Assembly: GCA_947178165.1 (NCBI GenBank)
Contig: CAMWXH010000013.1
Coordinates: 1 to 40,144 of the forward strand
Reading direction: 5' to 3'
DNA length: 40,144 bases
From: an uncultured Porphyromonadaceae bacterium
GTDB taxonomy: Bacteria; Bacteroidota; Bacteroidia; Bacteroidales; Muribaculaceae
The position numbers and the translations under genes are program-made. The notes under the pieces were generated by a model. It was given only the letters and a program-made list of their open reading frames with translations. It was not told the origin of the DNA and made no database searches. The number at the start of each line of letters is the position of its first letter. Within the stretch, counting starts at the first letter, position 1. Positions 1-8,164 of the stretch are shown in pieces.

Positions 1-93
1 ACTTGGCTTCTCGGAGCCAGTAACAAAATCTCAAAAAATAACCGAAGTATTGTATATAATATAAAAGAAATTTATCTAAAAACTTGAAAGGAT
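1..93. other. Window edge, no gene seen
   Basis: Short AT-rich stretch downstream of the toxin-like gene. It holds a weak 5-bp hairpin (TGGCT at 4-8 with AGCCA at 15-19) without a T-run on either side, so I do not call it a terminator. No tRNA, promoter or coding frame is apparent. Confidence 0.4.
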
Positions 94-756
94 TTATTTA
101 TTCAGTTCAGTTGTGCAATCTAAGATGTCAAGTTTGACCATATCCCAGGATTTGCCTAAATTGCATATAGGATCCGGATCGTCGTCAGCTCTTGTGAAAT
201 CTTGCAGTTGACTTATCATCTTTTCCCGGTCATGCTGAAATGGGAAACGTTGCTCATGTAATGATATAAGATCTGAAAGGTTCATATCCATATCTATAAG
301 CATGTAATGCAGGTCCCAGAAATCTTTTTTGCGTCCTCCATAAAAGATGGCATCTAATTTCATCACCGCGATGTCTGTAAGAGTAGCCATACGCACTTCA
401 TCTTTCTCTTCCGGTGAAAAAATGAAAGGCTCGTTCTCGTAGATGAGATCTATCTTAATAGCGTTTTCCTTATTCTCTCCAACATAATAGGTTTTACCCA
501 CCCCTACCTTCGAGGAGGTATCTGTAGGTTCAAAATAAGGATAACGTTGTTTGAACCATTCTTCATATAATTTAAAGTTCAGGCTTCCATAAGTGTGATC
601 GGTGAAGAGATCAATATCTGTAGATACCCGATGGTTATAACGCAATGCTAAATTTGTACCGCCAACTAACCTGAAAGGAGCAAACAGAGGATCCTTGATT
701 ATTTCTTTCAAGATTTCTGATAAAATGGGAGAGACCCCCTTAACATATCCTTTCAT
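94..756 (-). CDS. AbiEii-type nucleotidyltransferase, probable toxin of a toxin-antitoxin pair
   Basis: The 220-aa product has the minimal nucleotidyltransferase layout of the AbiEii/AbiGii family. A GG motif lies at residues 32-33 (LVGGTNLAL), followed by STDIDLF with acidic residues near 47 and 49, a third acidic residue in KIDLIY near 103, and the family C-terminal motif around K133 and RKKDFWDLHYML at about 142-152. Known members transfer nucleotides to RNA targets such as tRNA and are neutralised by a cognate antitoxin in type IV-like systems, often protecting against phage. The start codon overlaps the stop of the upstream HTH gene (ATGA, 753-756), so the two are translationally coupled. 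The reading frame is intact. Family assignment is firm; toxicity and phage defence are inferred from relatives. Confidence 0.85.
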   Translation of the reverse strand: MKGYVKGVSPILSEILKEIIKDPLFAPFRLVGGTNLALRYNHRVSTDIDLFTDHTYGSLNFKLYEEWFKQRYPYFEPTDTSSKVGVGKTYYVGENKENAIKIDLIYENEPFIFSPEEKDEVRMATLTDIAVMKLDAIFYGGRKKDFWDLHYMLIDMDMNLSDLISLHEQRFPFQHDREKMISQLQDFTRADDDPDPICNLGKSWDMVKLDILDCTTELNK

Positions 757-1208
757 ATCATATTTGCTTTTTTAATCTGGCGATAGTAATCTTTGATAGC
801 CTTTCGTTCCTCTTGATTACCATAAACAGATACCCGTTCCATTATAAATTTGCGGTGTTTAATCCAGTCGAGAGTGGTTGAATCAATATCCCAGAAAACG
901 CAAGGGCGGATATAAGGAACGGAGATATGGAAGGGAGAGATGTTATTTTTTTCTAAAAGAGCTATTTCTCTATGTTTGAATCTTTGAATATTGATGACAA
1001 AACATTCCTCGTAGTTAAAAAAAGTGTCTATTTTATCAGCTTCTTCCTTCTTGAATAAACGATGACCGTTAATGGCACTGTTGAGCGATCTATAAGACAT
1101 ACCGATGATATGAGCCAAGGTCTTTTGACTCATATTTTTTTCCCGCAGGTCTTTTTTTATAATTAAACCAATTGGAATGTTTTTATATGTCTCGAATCTT
1201 CTTCTCAT
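753..1208 (-). CDS. HTH / DUF6922-like antitoxin partner of the AbiEii-type gene
   Basis: A 151-aa protein with an N-terminal helix-turn-helix-like region (about residues 22-62, including SQKTLAHIIGMSYRSLNSAI). Its C-terminal part contains FWDIDSTTLDWIKHRKFI and a following YGNQEE segment, a pattern I associate with the DUF6922 family often found directly before Bacteroidetes AbiEii-like nucleotidyltransferases. It is the first gene of a two-gene operon and overlaps the next gene by four bases. The likely role is antitoxin and autorepressor. The start at 1208 is preceded by short direct repeats that could be an operator. Family naming is from memory; the HTH fold and the gene arrangement are what the sequence shows. 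Confidence 0.75.
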   Translation of the reverse strand: MRRRFETYKNIPIGLIIKKDLREKNMSQKTLAHIIGMSYRSLNSAINGHRLFKKEEADKIDTFFNYEECFVINIQRFKHREIALLEKNNISPFHISVPYIRPCVFWDIDSTTLDWIKHRKFIMERVSVYGNQEERKAIKDYYRQIKKANMI

Positions 1209-1237
1209 ATAAATCCTCTTCTCATATCATATAAATC
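1201..1237. repeat. Short direct repeats over the antitoxin start, possible operator
   Basis: CTTCTCATAT occurs at 1201-1210 and 1218-1227, and CATATAAATC at 1206-1215 and 1228-1237. The repeats cover the start codon and leader of the antitoxin gene. Autoregulation through upstream repeats is usual for such operons, but binding here is inferred. Confidence 0.4.
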
Positions 1238-1344
1238 TTCATCTTATATGGTGGGAGTGCGTCGTGCCTCCTTACCCTTAAATCTTTATACTTATATATG
1301 ATTATATGATACGCAAATTTAAATAATATATTTGATTTTGCCAA

Positions 1345-2367
1345 CTATTCATTTCCAAAGAGGCGGCGGAAGGCATCGCGGGCGGAGGTGATGCCGTTTT
1401 GGGAGGCGAGGGAATACCAATATTGGGGGGAGGAATAATCATTGTTGGCGTTAATCCGGTTTAGGATTTCTGCCGGCATCTCGTCATCGGAGGAGAGCGA
1501 GGTGAGGGCATCGGGGAAAATCTCTAAGAGCTCGGCAAGGATGAATTGTGCCGAGGGGTCGTCGCCAATGGCCCCGATTGCGTAGTGACGCAGGGCAAGG
1601 TTGTGGCTGTAGTCTGTGCCTTTGGCCGAGGAATATGCATCAGCAAGAAGGGTGTGCGCTCGAGGGATGTTACCCTCAACCGCCCTGCAGTATAAATTGA
1701 AGGCTACAGTGTGAGCTCCAGACCGGGCCGCCCGCAAACCTTCTTTCAGCGCTTGTTCGGGCGTGAGGGAAGCATATCGCGAATGGCTCATCGAAAGAAG
1801 TTTCATTTCCGCATCGCCAAGACCTGCACTCACGGCATCAAGGTACAGGAGTTCGGCCTGCAGGGTGTCTTTCTCCACACCGCGTCCTTCGCGGTAAAGG
1901 TCGGCAAGCGAGGCCATGGCTGTCGGAACGCCGGCCTCGGTGGCTTTGGTGAGTAGCTCTGCGGCTTTCGAATCGCGTTCGCAACGCATTTCTGCGGTCA
2001 GGGTAGAGTCAGATTGCAGAAGAATATATGCTAAATTGCTTACGGCCTTCATCTCTCCGGCATCGGCAGCCTTGGTGAGCCAGTAGATGGCGGAATCCTT
2101 TTCTGCAGGATATAATTTGAAACCGAGGTAATTCTGGGCCGGGGCATATCCGGCACGTGCCGACCGTTGCAGCAGGCGGTGAGAAAGGAGGGAATCGGCC
2201 GGAATTGAATCGAAACCATGCTCATAGAGGGTAGAGAGATGATACATAGCTTCCGCGTTTCCTTCCCCGGCCTCCTTCTCAAGCGCCGAAACACGATCAC
2301 GGAGTGTCAGTGCGCCCGAAGCGAGTGCGAAGAGAGAAAACGAAAATATGAGGAGAAGTTTTTTCAT
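1345..2367 (-). CDS. Exported Sel1-like repeat protein
   Basis: A 340-aa protein with an N-terminal signal peptide (KKLLLIFSFSLFALASGA) followed by tandem Sel1-type alpha-helical repeats. Visible units include GNAEAMYHLSTLYEHG near residue 36, ARAGYAPAQNYLG near 71, AADAGEMKAVSNLAY near 100, GVPTAMASLADLYREGRGVEKD near 145 and GNIPRAHTLLADAY near 232. Sel1/TPR solenoids act as protein-interaction scaffolds, so the protein is probably periplasmic. It has no lipobox and no catalytic motif. It is a single gene divergent from the small TonB-domain gene. The specific partner is unknown. Confidence 0.8.
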   Translation of the reverse strand: MKKLLLIFSFSLFALASGALTLRDRVSALEKEAGEGNAEAMYHLSTLYEHGFDSIPADSLLSHRLLQRSARAGYAPAQNYLGFKLYPAEKDSAIYWLTKAADAGEMKAVSNLAYILLQSDSTLTAEMRCERDSKAAELLTKATEAGVPTAMASLADLYREGRGVEKDTLQAELLYLDAVSAGLGDAEMKLLSMSHSRYASLTPEQALKEGLRAARSGAHTVAFNLYCRAVEGNIPRAHTLLADAYSSAKGTDYSHNLALRHYAIGAIGDDPSAQFILAELLEIFPDALTSLSSDDEMPAEILNRINANNDYSSPQYWYSLASQNGITSARDAFRRLFGNE

Positions 2368-2384
2368 ATTAATCTTTTTTAAAT

Positions 2385-2392
2385 TAACTTTG
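2385..2392 (+). promoter_or_regulatory. Candidate -7 box for the TonB-domain gene
   Basis: TAACTTTG matches the Bacteroidetes -7 consensus TAnnTTTG on the plus strand. The -33 region only shows a T-run (about 2359-2364) rather than a clear TTTG. It would give a leader of about 95 nt before the start at 2494. Confidence 0.4.
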
Positions 2393-2493
2393 TCAAAAAA
2401 TAAAGGAGCGATGAGGCCGGCACAATCCGGACATCCTTAATGGCTTCGCTCTATTGATTAACGAGCATTATTATTATTAAAACCTTGAAAGTT

Positions 2494-2832
2494 ATGAAAA
2501 AGATTATAGCCCTTTTGATGATTGCATTCTCTTTCCTGGGTGTTAACGCCCAGACTTCCCCGGCTTTTCCCGGCGGTGAGACAGCTCTTCAGACGTATAT
2601 CACTGAGAATCTGCAATATCCTGCTTCAGCCAAAGAAAACGGCATAGAGGGAGTCGTTTCAGTTACATTCACGGTGAAAGCCGATGGCTCCATAGGGAAT
2701 ATAAAGATCAAGCGGATGGTTGACCCCGATCTTGAGGCCGAGGCTATCCGGCTGGTTAAAGGGATGCCTAAGTGGACGCCCTCAGATGGCGGTGAGGCTC
2801 AGGCTGAGGTGGATATTCCTTTTACTTTATAA
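2494..2832 (+). CDS. Small exported TonB C-terminal-domain protein
   Basis: I start at ATG 2494 rather than the in-frame TTG at 2485, because MKKIIALLMIAFSFLGVNAQ is a complete signal peptide. The 112-aa product is essentially a signal peptide plus one TonB C-terminal domain (PAFPGG through the end, with YPASAKENGIEGVVSVTFTV and the closing AEVDIPFTL). Classical TonB has an N-terminal membrane anchor and a long proline-rich linker to span the periplasm; both are absent. It therefore cannot act as an ordinary ExbBD-coupled TonB. A soluble periplasmic role, perhaps binding a receptor TonB box or peptidoglycan, is inference. It is a single gene, convergent with porX. Confidence 0.8.
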   Translation: MKKIIALLMIAFSFLGVNAQTSPAFPGGETALQTYITENLQYPASAKENGIEGVVSVTFTVKADGSIGNIKIKRMVDPDLEAEAIRLVKGMPKWTPSDGGEAQAEVDIPFTL

Positions 2833-2889
2833 TCATTATGAAGCAAGATGCATCTTGATGAGACATGATAAATCATGATGCGACATGAC
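2833..2889. repeat. CATGATG-rich intergenic repeat, site A
   Basis: Begins right after the TonB-domain stop codon. It contains AAATCATGATGCGACA at 2870-2885, which recurs exactly at 35434-35449. It also contains the near-palindrome CAAGATGCATCTTG at 2844-2857. One of four related intergenic elements in the window. Confidence 0.65.
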
Positions 2890-2933
2890 AAAATAGAAAT
2901 GATGCAACCCAAGGGTTGCATCATTTCTATTTT
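2890..2933. terminator. Perfect 21-bp inverted repeat, bidirectional terminator
   Basis: The left arm 2890-2910 (AAAATAGAAATGATGCAACC plus C) is the exact reverse complement of 2913-2933, with only AA between. A T-run closes the structure on both strands. It separates the convergent TonB-domain gene and porX. The right arm overlaps the porX stop codon and last bases (2927-2933). Confidence 0.85.
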
Positions 2934-4462
2934 GGTGAGAGTGTGACCAACGGCACGAGCATCTCCTGGAGAGAGATTCCGCCGTGCTGGAACGTGCCAT
3001 TATAATATTGCACGTAGTAATTGTAATTGTTAGGGTAGGAAAAGAAATCCTCGTTGCAGGCGAAGATGAAGGTGCTCGAGAGATTGGGAGCCGGAAGGCC
3101 GAATCTCTTCGGATCGTGCATCTCATAAACTTGCTTCGGATTGTATGAAAGGTTCTTGCCCACTTTATATCGCAGGTTGGTGTTCGTGTTGCGGTCGCCA
3201 ACCACCTTTATCGGATTATCCACCCGGATTGTGCCGTGGTCGGTGGTGAGGATTACGCGATAGCCTAATTCTGCGAGCCGGCGGAAGATATCCACTGTCG
3301 AGGAATGCCGGAACCACGATTCAGTGAGCGAACGGTAAGCGGCATCGTTATTGGCAAGTTCGCGTATCATCTTCGATTCCGTGCGGGCGTGCGAGAGCAT
3401 ATCGATGAAATTCAGGACCACCACATTCAGGTCTATATCTTTTGATGCTTTGAGGGACCGGATGAATTTCTCTCCTGCCGATGAATCGTTCAGTTTCGTA
3501 TATGAGAATTTCTCCTTGCGCCGGAAACGTTCGAGCTGCGTCTTTATCAGTTCCGATTCGTGTATGTTAAGACCCTCGTCTTCATCCTCCTCTACCCAAA
3601 GGTTAGGGAACATCTTCTTTATATCGTAAGGCATCAGGCCGGCGAAGATGGCGTTGCGGGCATATTGGGTGGAGGTAGGCAGGATGGTTGTGTATAGCTC
3701 TTCTGAGATATTGAAAAACTCCGATAGCAGGGGCTGAACCACCTTCCACTGGTCAAGACGGAAATTATCAACAAGGAAGAAACAGACCTTCTCTCCCGCA
3801 TCGAGGAGTGGGAAGACACGCTTCTTGAAAATGTCGTGGCTCATCAGCGGACGGTCTTCCACTTCGAGCCAGTCCTCGTAGTTCCGTTTCACAAACTTGC
3901 AGAAATTGGAATTGGCATCGCGTTTCTGCATAAGCAGCAGTTCGCCCATCGAGGTGTCGGTGTCGGCAAGCTTAAGCTCCCATCTCACGAGCTGACGGTA
4001 AACGTCCATCCAGTCGGGGAGCGATGCGGCCATGTTGATCTGAGATGCGAGCTTCTGAAAATCCTGCTGATAATCGGAGGTAGCCTGTTCGGCCACAATC
4101 TCACGGCTATGCAGGTTCTTTTTTATGGACAGAAGAATCTGGTTGGGGTTGACCGGCTTTATGAGGTAGTCGGCAATCTGGTTGCCGATTGCCTGGTCCA
4201 TGATATTCTCCTCTTCCGATTTCGTTATCATTATGACCGGAATCTCGGGGTGCGAGGCATTAATCTGAGCCAATGTTTCCAGGCCCGAAATTCCCGGCAT
4301 ATTCTCATCAAGGAGAATCAGCGAGAAACTGTCGTTTTCGAGTGCATCAAGTGCATCGCGACCATTAGAGACAGTGGTCACATCATACCCTTTTGCTTTT
4401 AGAAACAATATGTGCGGCTTCAGGAGATCAATCTCATCATCGGCCCAAAGGATTCTATCCAT
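2927..4462 (-). CDS. porX: PorX, T9SS response regulator with PglZ/alkaline-phosphatase-like domain
   Basis: The 511-aa protein has a receiver domain (about 1-120) with acidic pocket ADDE at 7-10, phosphoacceptor D52 in LILLDENMPG, T80 and K102 in LIKPVNP. A helical linker follows, then a PglZ / alkaline-phosphatase superfamily domain (about 220-511). Metal-site motifs are all visible: LVDNFR near 229, the nucleophile region LPTSTQYARNAIF near 260, NFIDMLSH near 350, TTDHGT near 405 and QHGGIS near 491. In Porphyromonas gingivalis PorX pairs with the kinase PorY and regulates T9SS genes, and the PglZ domain has been reported to act on nucleotide phosphodiesters. No porY is in the window. It lies 12 bp downstream of porW, so both are probably co-transcribed. 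Unlike OmpR/PhoB regulators it lacks a winged-helix DNA-binding domain. Confidence 0.93.
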   Translation of the reverse strand: MDRILWADDEIDLLKPHILFLKAKGYDVTTVSNGRDALDALENDSFSLILLDENMPGISGLETLAQINASHPEIPVIMITKSEEENIMDQAIGNQIADYLIKPVNPNQILLSIKKNLHSREIVAEQATSDYQQDFQKLASQINMAASLPDWMDVYRQLVRWELKLADTDTSMGELLLMQKRDANSNFCKFVKRNYEDWLEVEDRPLMSHDIFKKRVFPLLDAGEKVCFFLVDNFRLDQWKVVQPLLSEFFNISEELYTTILPTSTQYARNAIFAGLMPYDIKKMFPNLWVEEDEDEGLNIHESELIKTQLERFRRKEKFSYTKLNDSSAGEKFIRSLKASKDIDLNVVVLNFIDMLSHARTESKMIRELANNDAAYRSLTESWFRHSSTVDIFRRLAELGYRVILTTDHGTIRVDNPIKVVGDRNTNTNLRYKVGKNLSYNPKQVYEMHDPKRFGLPAPNLSSTFIFACNEDFFSYPNNYNYYVQYYNGTFQHGGISLQEMLVPLVTLSPK

Positions 4463-4474
4463 AGCTTTTTCTTA

Positions 4475-7400
4475 TTAATTATTCTCTTCTTCCGGCTGAG
4501 TGGCCTCCTCCGGATTTGTAGGCGGAGTAGGCGTTATAGGCTGAGTAGGCATTTCTTCATCTGGAATTTCATCTGCCTGGTCACCTTTTAACTCCGGGTC
4601 TTCTTCGGCCGATTCCCCTTCCTCTTCGCTATTTAATACCGCGTCTTCCACGGCATCATATTTGTCATCCTCCTCGAAGCGGAAGTATTCTTCAAAAGAA
4701 CGTCCCTCGCGCAGCAGAAGTTCAAAATTAGCCTTGCTGATCATCACCGGACGCACCCCGTCGGGAATGCGGAATGGCGAGTTCTCCATCACCGAGCGGT
4801 AATGCTCAAGCTGTTTGAGATTGTCGAAGCCTTTCACTATAAGGAGGCCTACATTGCCGAAACTCATGGGCTCAAGGTCGAAATCGCGAACAACGAAAGA
4901 GGAGAAATTAAACCTCGCCACATCATAGAGCAACTGGTTGGCGTTCACCGAATCGCGAGGGAACACAAGCACGAGATACTGCGGTTTCTCCGGGTCACGC
5001 TCAAAATTGGCGGGCTGTCCATCAGCGCCAGTCGGCACGGAGTCGTTAGATAATCGCATCGACCAGATCATGCCCCTCGAATTGGAGCCATCGGAGTTGG
5101 GCACCCTTCCGGCTTTGAGACCAGAAAGTATTCCCCCCGCCATATCGGTCATATCTGTATCGGGCCATTTCTGCAAAAGCTCGGTGAGGCGTTCCTTGAA
5201 ACGGTCGTTATCTTTCTCGGTAAGATATGAGAGGGCATCGATGAATACGAATTTAGGGAGTATTGACGAAAGCGGATAATCGCGCTCCATATCAGAGGTG
5301 ATCTGATGCACTGTTGCGTTATTATTATTCAGATAAGCATTATAGGCCGTCTCATAGCGTCCCTCCTGAATGGAATTCATCTTGCGGAGGTTGTCGAAAT
5401 AATCGGGGTCGAGCATCGCCTTTCCGTATGGAGAATCAGGGAAGTCGGCTATAATCTTGGCCCTCCATTTCTCCGCCTCACCCGGCATGTTCTGCCTCAC
5501 CGCCATCAGATACATATTATAATATACATCCAGACGATATATATTGTCGGGATAGCGGTTTTCGAGACGCAGGAATTCCTTTCTCGCTGCCGAGAAATCC
5601 TCAAGCTTATCCTTAAGGATCACACCCTCGTTATAAAGTCCCTCCTGAATGATATCGTTTGCTGTTTGGATCTCCTCTTCAGTGGTGGGAATCTGTTTAA
5701 GATAATAGGCCACGTTGTGAGGATCATTCTCATCATCCTTTTCCTCTTTTTTTCCGTCCTTATCTTCTTTATTTTCTTTATCGTAGTTATCGGGATCATC
5801 AGAATTATCCGAATTTTCTGAATTATCGGCCGTCTCCTCATCGAAAGAGAAGGAGCTCTTGTTGCGGCGGCGCCAGTCGTCTTCCAATTTTCGCGCTCCC
5901 CATCTGCGCTGGAATTCTGTCTTTCCCGCATTCTTTGTCATGGTGTTATAGAAATACCACGACTTGTCGGAATTCATCCCCACAGCCGGAGCGGGATTAT
6001 TATCCTTAATGTTCTTGTTGCCCTCCTGCTCTGCCAGATAAGCCTCCTTCTTGGCCTCTTCCTCTTCCTTCTTCTCCTTAGCTATGAGGTCGTCAACAAT
6101 TTTCTGACACACCTTTTCACGCTCCTCAGGCGTCATCTTTGAAAGTGTCAGCAAAGAGTCCTGCAGCTCCACATTGCCGGCATATACAGCCAGTTCGTCA
6201 AGCACATCCGAGCGACGCTTCAGCATCTTGTAGCCGGGATAGCTTTCCGGCAGCTGAGGCACAGCCTCGGAATAGCAGGGCTGAGCCTTCACATATTCCC
6301 CCTCGTCGAAATATATGTTGCCTAAAGCAAGCTGGGCAAGAGCCTTGTCGATGCCATTGCGGGTTGATTTCTCAACAGCGAGGGCATAATATTTCTTGGC
6401 CTGCACAGAATCGTTGCGCGACATCCACAAGTTTCCGACGGCATAATAAATCTGGTCGAGAAATTCCTTGTTGCGGGCATAGCGGGTCATGGCAAGCAAA
6501 GCGCCAACCTCTTTCTTCACATTCGAACCGGCATAGACCTCGCTCTGCTTTATGCGCGCGTTGAACTTGGCGCGATAGGGGAGAGAATTTCCTGATCCGG
6601 CTTTCTTGAACGCCTGATAAGCCTTCTGGCGCTCACCCTCGTGAGCATACACCTGCCCTAAAAGGAAATGGAGCCGGTTTTTCTGTGTGCCGGATGCTTT
6701 CTTTGCGGCCTGTGCAAGGTAAGGGATTGCCTGAGAATACTTTTCGGTGCGCACATAATAATCGCCCATAGCCCGGTTATAGAGATTCTTAAGCTTCTGG
6801 GTGGTGAGGTCTTTAGGCTTGACGAGGTGAAGAGCGTTTTCAGCCTCATAATTCCAGTCGAGGGCAAGGTAAGAGAGGGCAGTCCATATCCTTGCTTCAG
6901 TCACGACATCGGATAGCCAGGTGAAATGCTTGGAGATATAGAAGAATGTGGCGGCCGCGCCTAAGAAATCGCCGTTGAGATACTGTCCTTCCCCCATCAG
7001 GAGCCAGGCATTATGCAGGAAAGGATTGAATTCATCGCGGGCACGGAATGCCTTATCCTTAGGCGATGAATTCTTTTTTGGAGGCTTTTTCTTTATGGAA
7101 TGAAGCTGGATAGCTTTCTGCATCTTCTCGATGGTGCGTTTGAAATCGCCTGTAGGCTGAGGCTGTTTCTGGTCGGCGCGCGCCTCGGCAGGATGAGTGA
7201 GCACAAAGCGGGAATAGTCGTCCTCATACTTTCCCTCCATCTCCTTTATCTGCTCATTATAATGCTCCTTGCCGTTGTAATAGACATTATAGCGCGTGGT
7301 GAAAGCCTGCCAGTTGCGCGAACCGGCAGTATTCTTCTTTGTCCCGCATCCGGCAAGGATGAGAAGGAGGATGGGTGTAATAATGAATGTTTTCGCTCTC

Positions 7401-7483
7401 AAAGAAATTCCGGAGAAAAGACTCCTGATGTTATAACGGAATATTAAGGAAAATATTAGTGAAGCGCGTCTTCCAAATCTCAC
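4475..7483 (-). CDS. porW: PorW/SprE-like TPR lipoprotein of the type IX secretion system
   Basis: About 1000 aa. A lipobox (LILAGC, Cys46 from the GTG start) is followed by the family N-terminus GTKKNTAGSRNWQAFTTRYN, then many TPR units, for example GDFLGAAATFFYISKHF, EKYSQAIPYLAQAAKKA and GEYVKAQPCYSEAV. A charged low-complexity insert (rich in D, E, K, N, S) lies near residues 545-590, and a second alpha-helical region ends in an acidic, proline-rich tail. PorW/SprE is needed for T9SS secretion and gliding in Bacteroidetes and links to the PorLM motor / PorKN ring. The start is uncertain: no ATG precedes the lipobox. GTG 7483 would give an over-long leader; TTG at 7402-7400 would give an 18-residue signal peptide. 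Adjacency to porX strongly supports the call. Confidence 0.88.
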   Translation of the reverse strand: MRFGRRASLIFSLIFRYNIRSLFSGISLRAKTFIITPILLLILAGCGTKKNTAGSRNWQAFTTRYNVYYNGKEHYNEQIKEMEGKYEDDYSRFVLTHPAEARADQKQPQPTGDFKRTIEKMQKAIQLHSIKKKPPKKNSSPKDKAFRARDEFNPFLHNAWLLMGEGQYLNGDFLGAAATFFYISKHFTWLSDVVTEARIWTALSYLALDWNYEAENALHLVKPKDLTTQKLKNLYNRAMGDYYVRTEKYSQAIPYLAQAAKKASGTQKNRLHFLLGQVYAHEGERQKAYQAFKKAGSGNSLPYRAKFNARIKQSEVYAGSNVKKEVGALLAMTRYARNKEFLDQIYYAVGNLWMSRNDSVQAKKYYALAVEKSTRNGIDKALAQLALGNIYFDEGEYVKAQPCYSEAVPQLPESYPGYKMLKRRSDVLDELAVYAGNVELQDSLLTLSKMTPEEREKVCQKIVDDLIAKEKKEEEEAKKEAYLAEQEGNKNIKDNNPAPAVGMNSDKSWYFYNTMTKNAGKTEFQRRWGARKLEDDWRRRNKSSFSFDEETADNSENSDNSDDPDNYDKENKEDKDGKKEEKDDENDPHNVAYYLKQIPTTEEEIQTANDIIQEGLYNEGVILKDKLEDFSAARKEFLRLENRYPDNIYRLDVYYNMYLMAVRQNMPGEAEKWRAKIIADFPDSPYGKAMLDPDYFDNLRKMNSIQEGRYETAYNAYLNNNNATVHQITSDMERDYPLSSILPKFVFIDALSYLTEKDNDRFKERLTELLQKWPDTDMTDMAGGILSGLKAGRVPNSDGSNSRGMIWSMRLSNDSVPTGADGQPANFERDPEKPQYLVLVFPRDSVNANQLLYDVARFNFSSFVVRDFDLEPMSFGNVGLLIVKGFDNLKQLEHYRSVMENSPFRIPDGVRPVMISKANFELLLREGRSFEEYFRFEEDDKYDAVEDAVLNSEEEGESAEEDPELKGDQADEIPDEEMPTQPITPTPPTNPEEATQPEEENN

Positions 7484-7500
7484 AGCTCAGCCATGAATGC

Positions 7501-8154
7501 TTATGCCTGCGCTCCTACCAGCCTTTCTCCATTCTCGGCTATGAAATGGGTGAGGTCGGTGCCCCGGGCATCGGAGAGAAGATGGATTATTTCTCTGATG
7601 GGTAGCTCGGACTCATCAGTTTCAGCCAGGATGAGTTCGTGAGGGGCGTTATGCACGGTTGCCGGATTGAAATATTGTCCGAAAGAGAGATAGATACCCT
7701 CCCTTATGAACATTTCGGCTATGGTCGGCTTATTGCGGAAACCATGAATTATCCAGGGCTGCCGTGGCTGAAGCTCCTTGTGAATGCCTATTATTACGTC
7801 GTGAGCCTTGACATTGTGAATAAGCAAAGGCTTGCCAACTTTCTCCGACAGCTCAATCATCTGCTTGAAAACCAGCATCTGCCTGAACAGGGGTCCACCT
7901 TTGGGAATGTCAATGCCGGTTTCGCCTATGATCGCAACCTGAGGATGTTGAGCCGCCTTTTCCACTTTTTCCAGCAGCTTGGGCGAAATCTCCTCTATGA
8001 GTGTCCAGGGATGGATGCCAACGGAAAACCGTTGCTCAGGTGAGTATCCTTCCGGTATCAAAGATTCCTCTTTCGATTCGCGGAGATGAGAAGAGAGGTC
8101 GATCACTGCCTCCGGATTGGGCTTCATAGAATGTGTGTGAATATCGAGAATCAT
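7501..8154 (-). CDS. TatD-family metal-dependent hydrolase
   Basis: A 217-aa TIM-barrel hydrolase, slightly shorter than the usual 250-260 aa of TatD. The metal ligands can be placed: H6 and H8 in DIHTH, E78 in IIGETGID, H113 in LLIHN, H137 in IIHGFRN and D180 in LAETDES. TatD proteins act as metal-dependent DNases or 3'-5' exonucleases, and substrate within the family varies. The gene sits between yidD and porW on the minus strand, 17 bp from porW. Its upstream gap is filled by an 8-bp tandem repeat array that ends 10 nt before the ATG. It has no signal peptide, so it is cytoplasmic. Confidence 0.88.
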   Translation of the reverse strand: MILDIHTHSMKPNPEAVIDLSSHLRESKEESLIPEGYSPEQRFSVGIHPWTLIEEISPKLLEKVEKAAQHPQVAIIGETGIDIPKGGPLFRQMLVFKQMIELSEKVGKPLLIHNVKAHDVIIGIHKELQPRQPWIIHGFRNKPTIAEMFIREGIYLSFGQYFNPATVHNAPHELILAETDESELPIREIIHLLSDARGTDLTHFIAENGERLVGAQA

Positions 8155-8164
8155 AGTATTGAGG

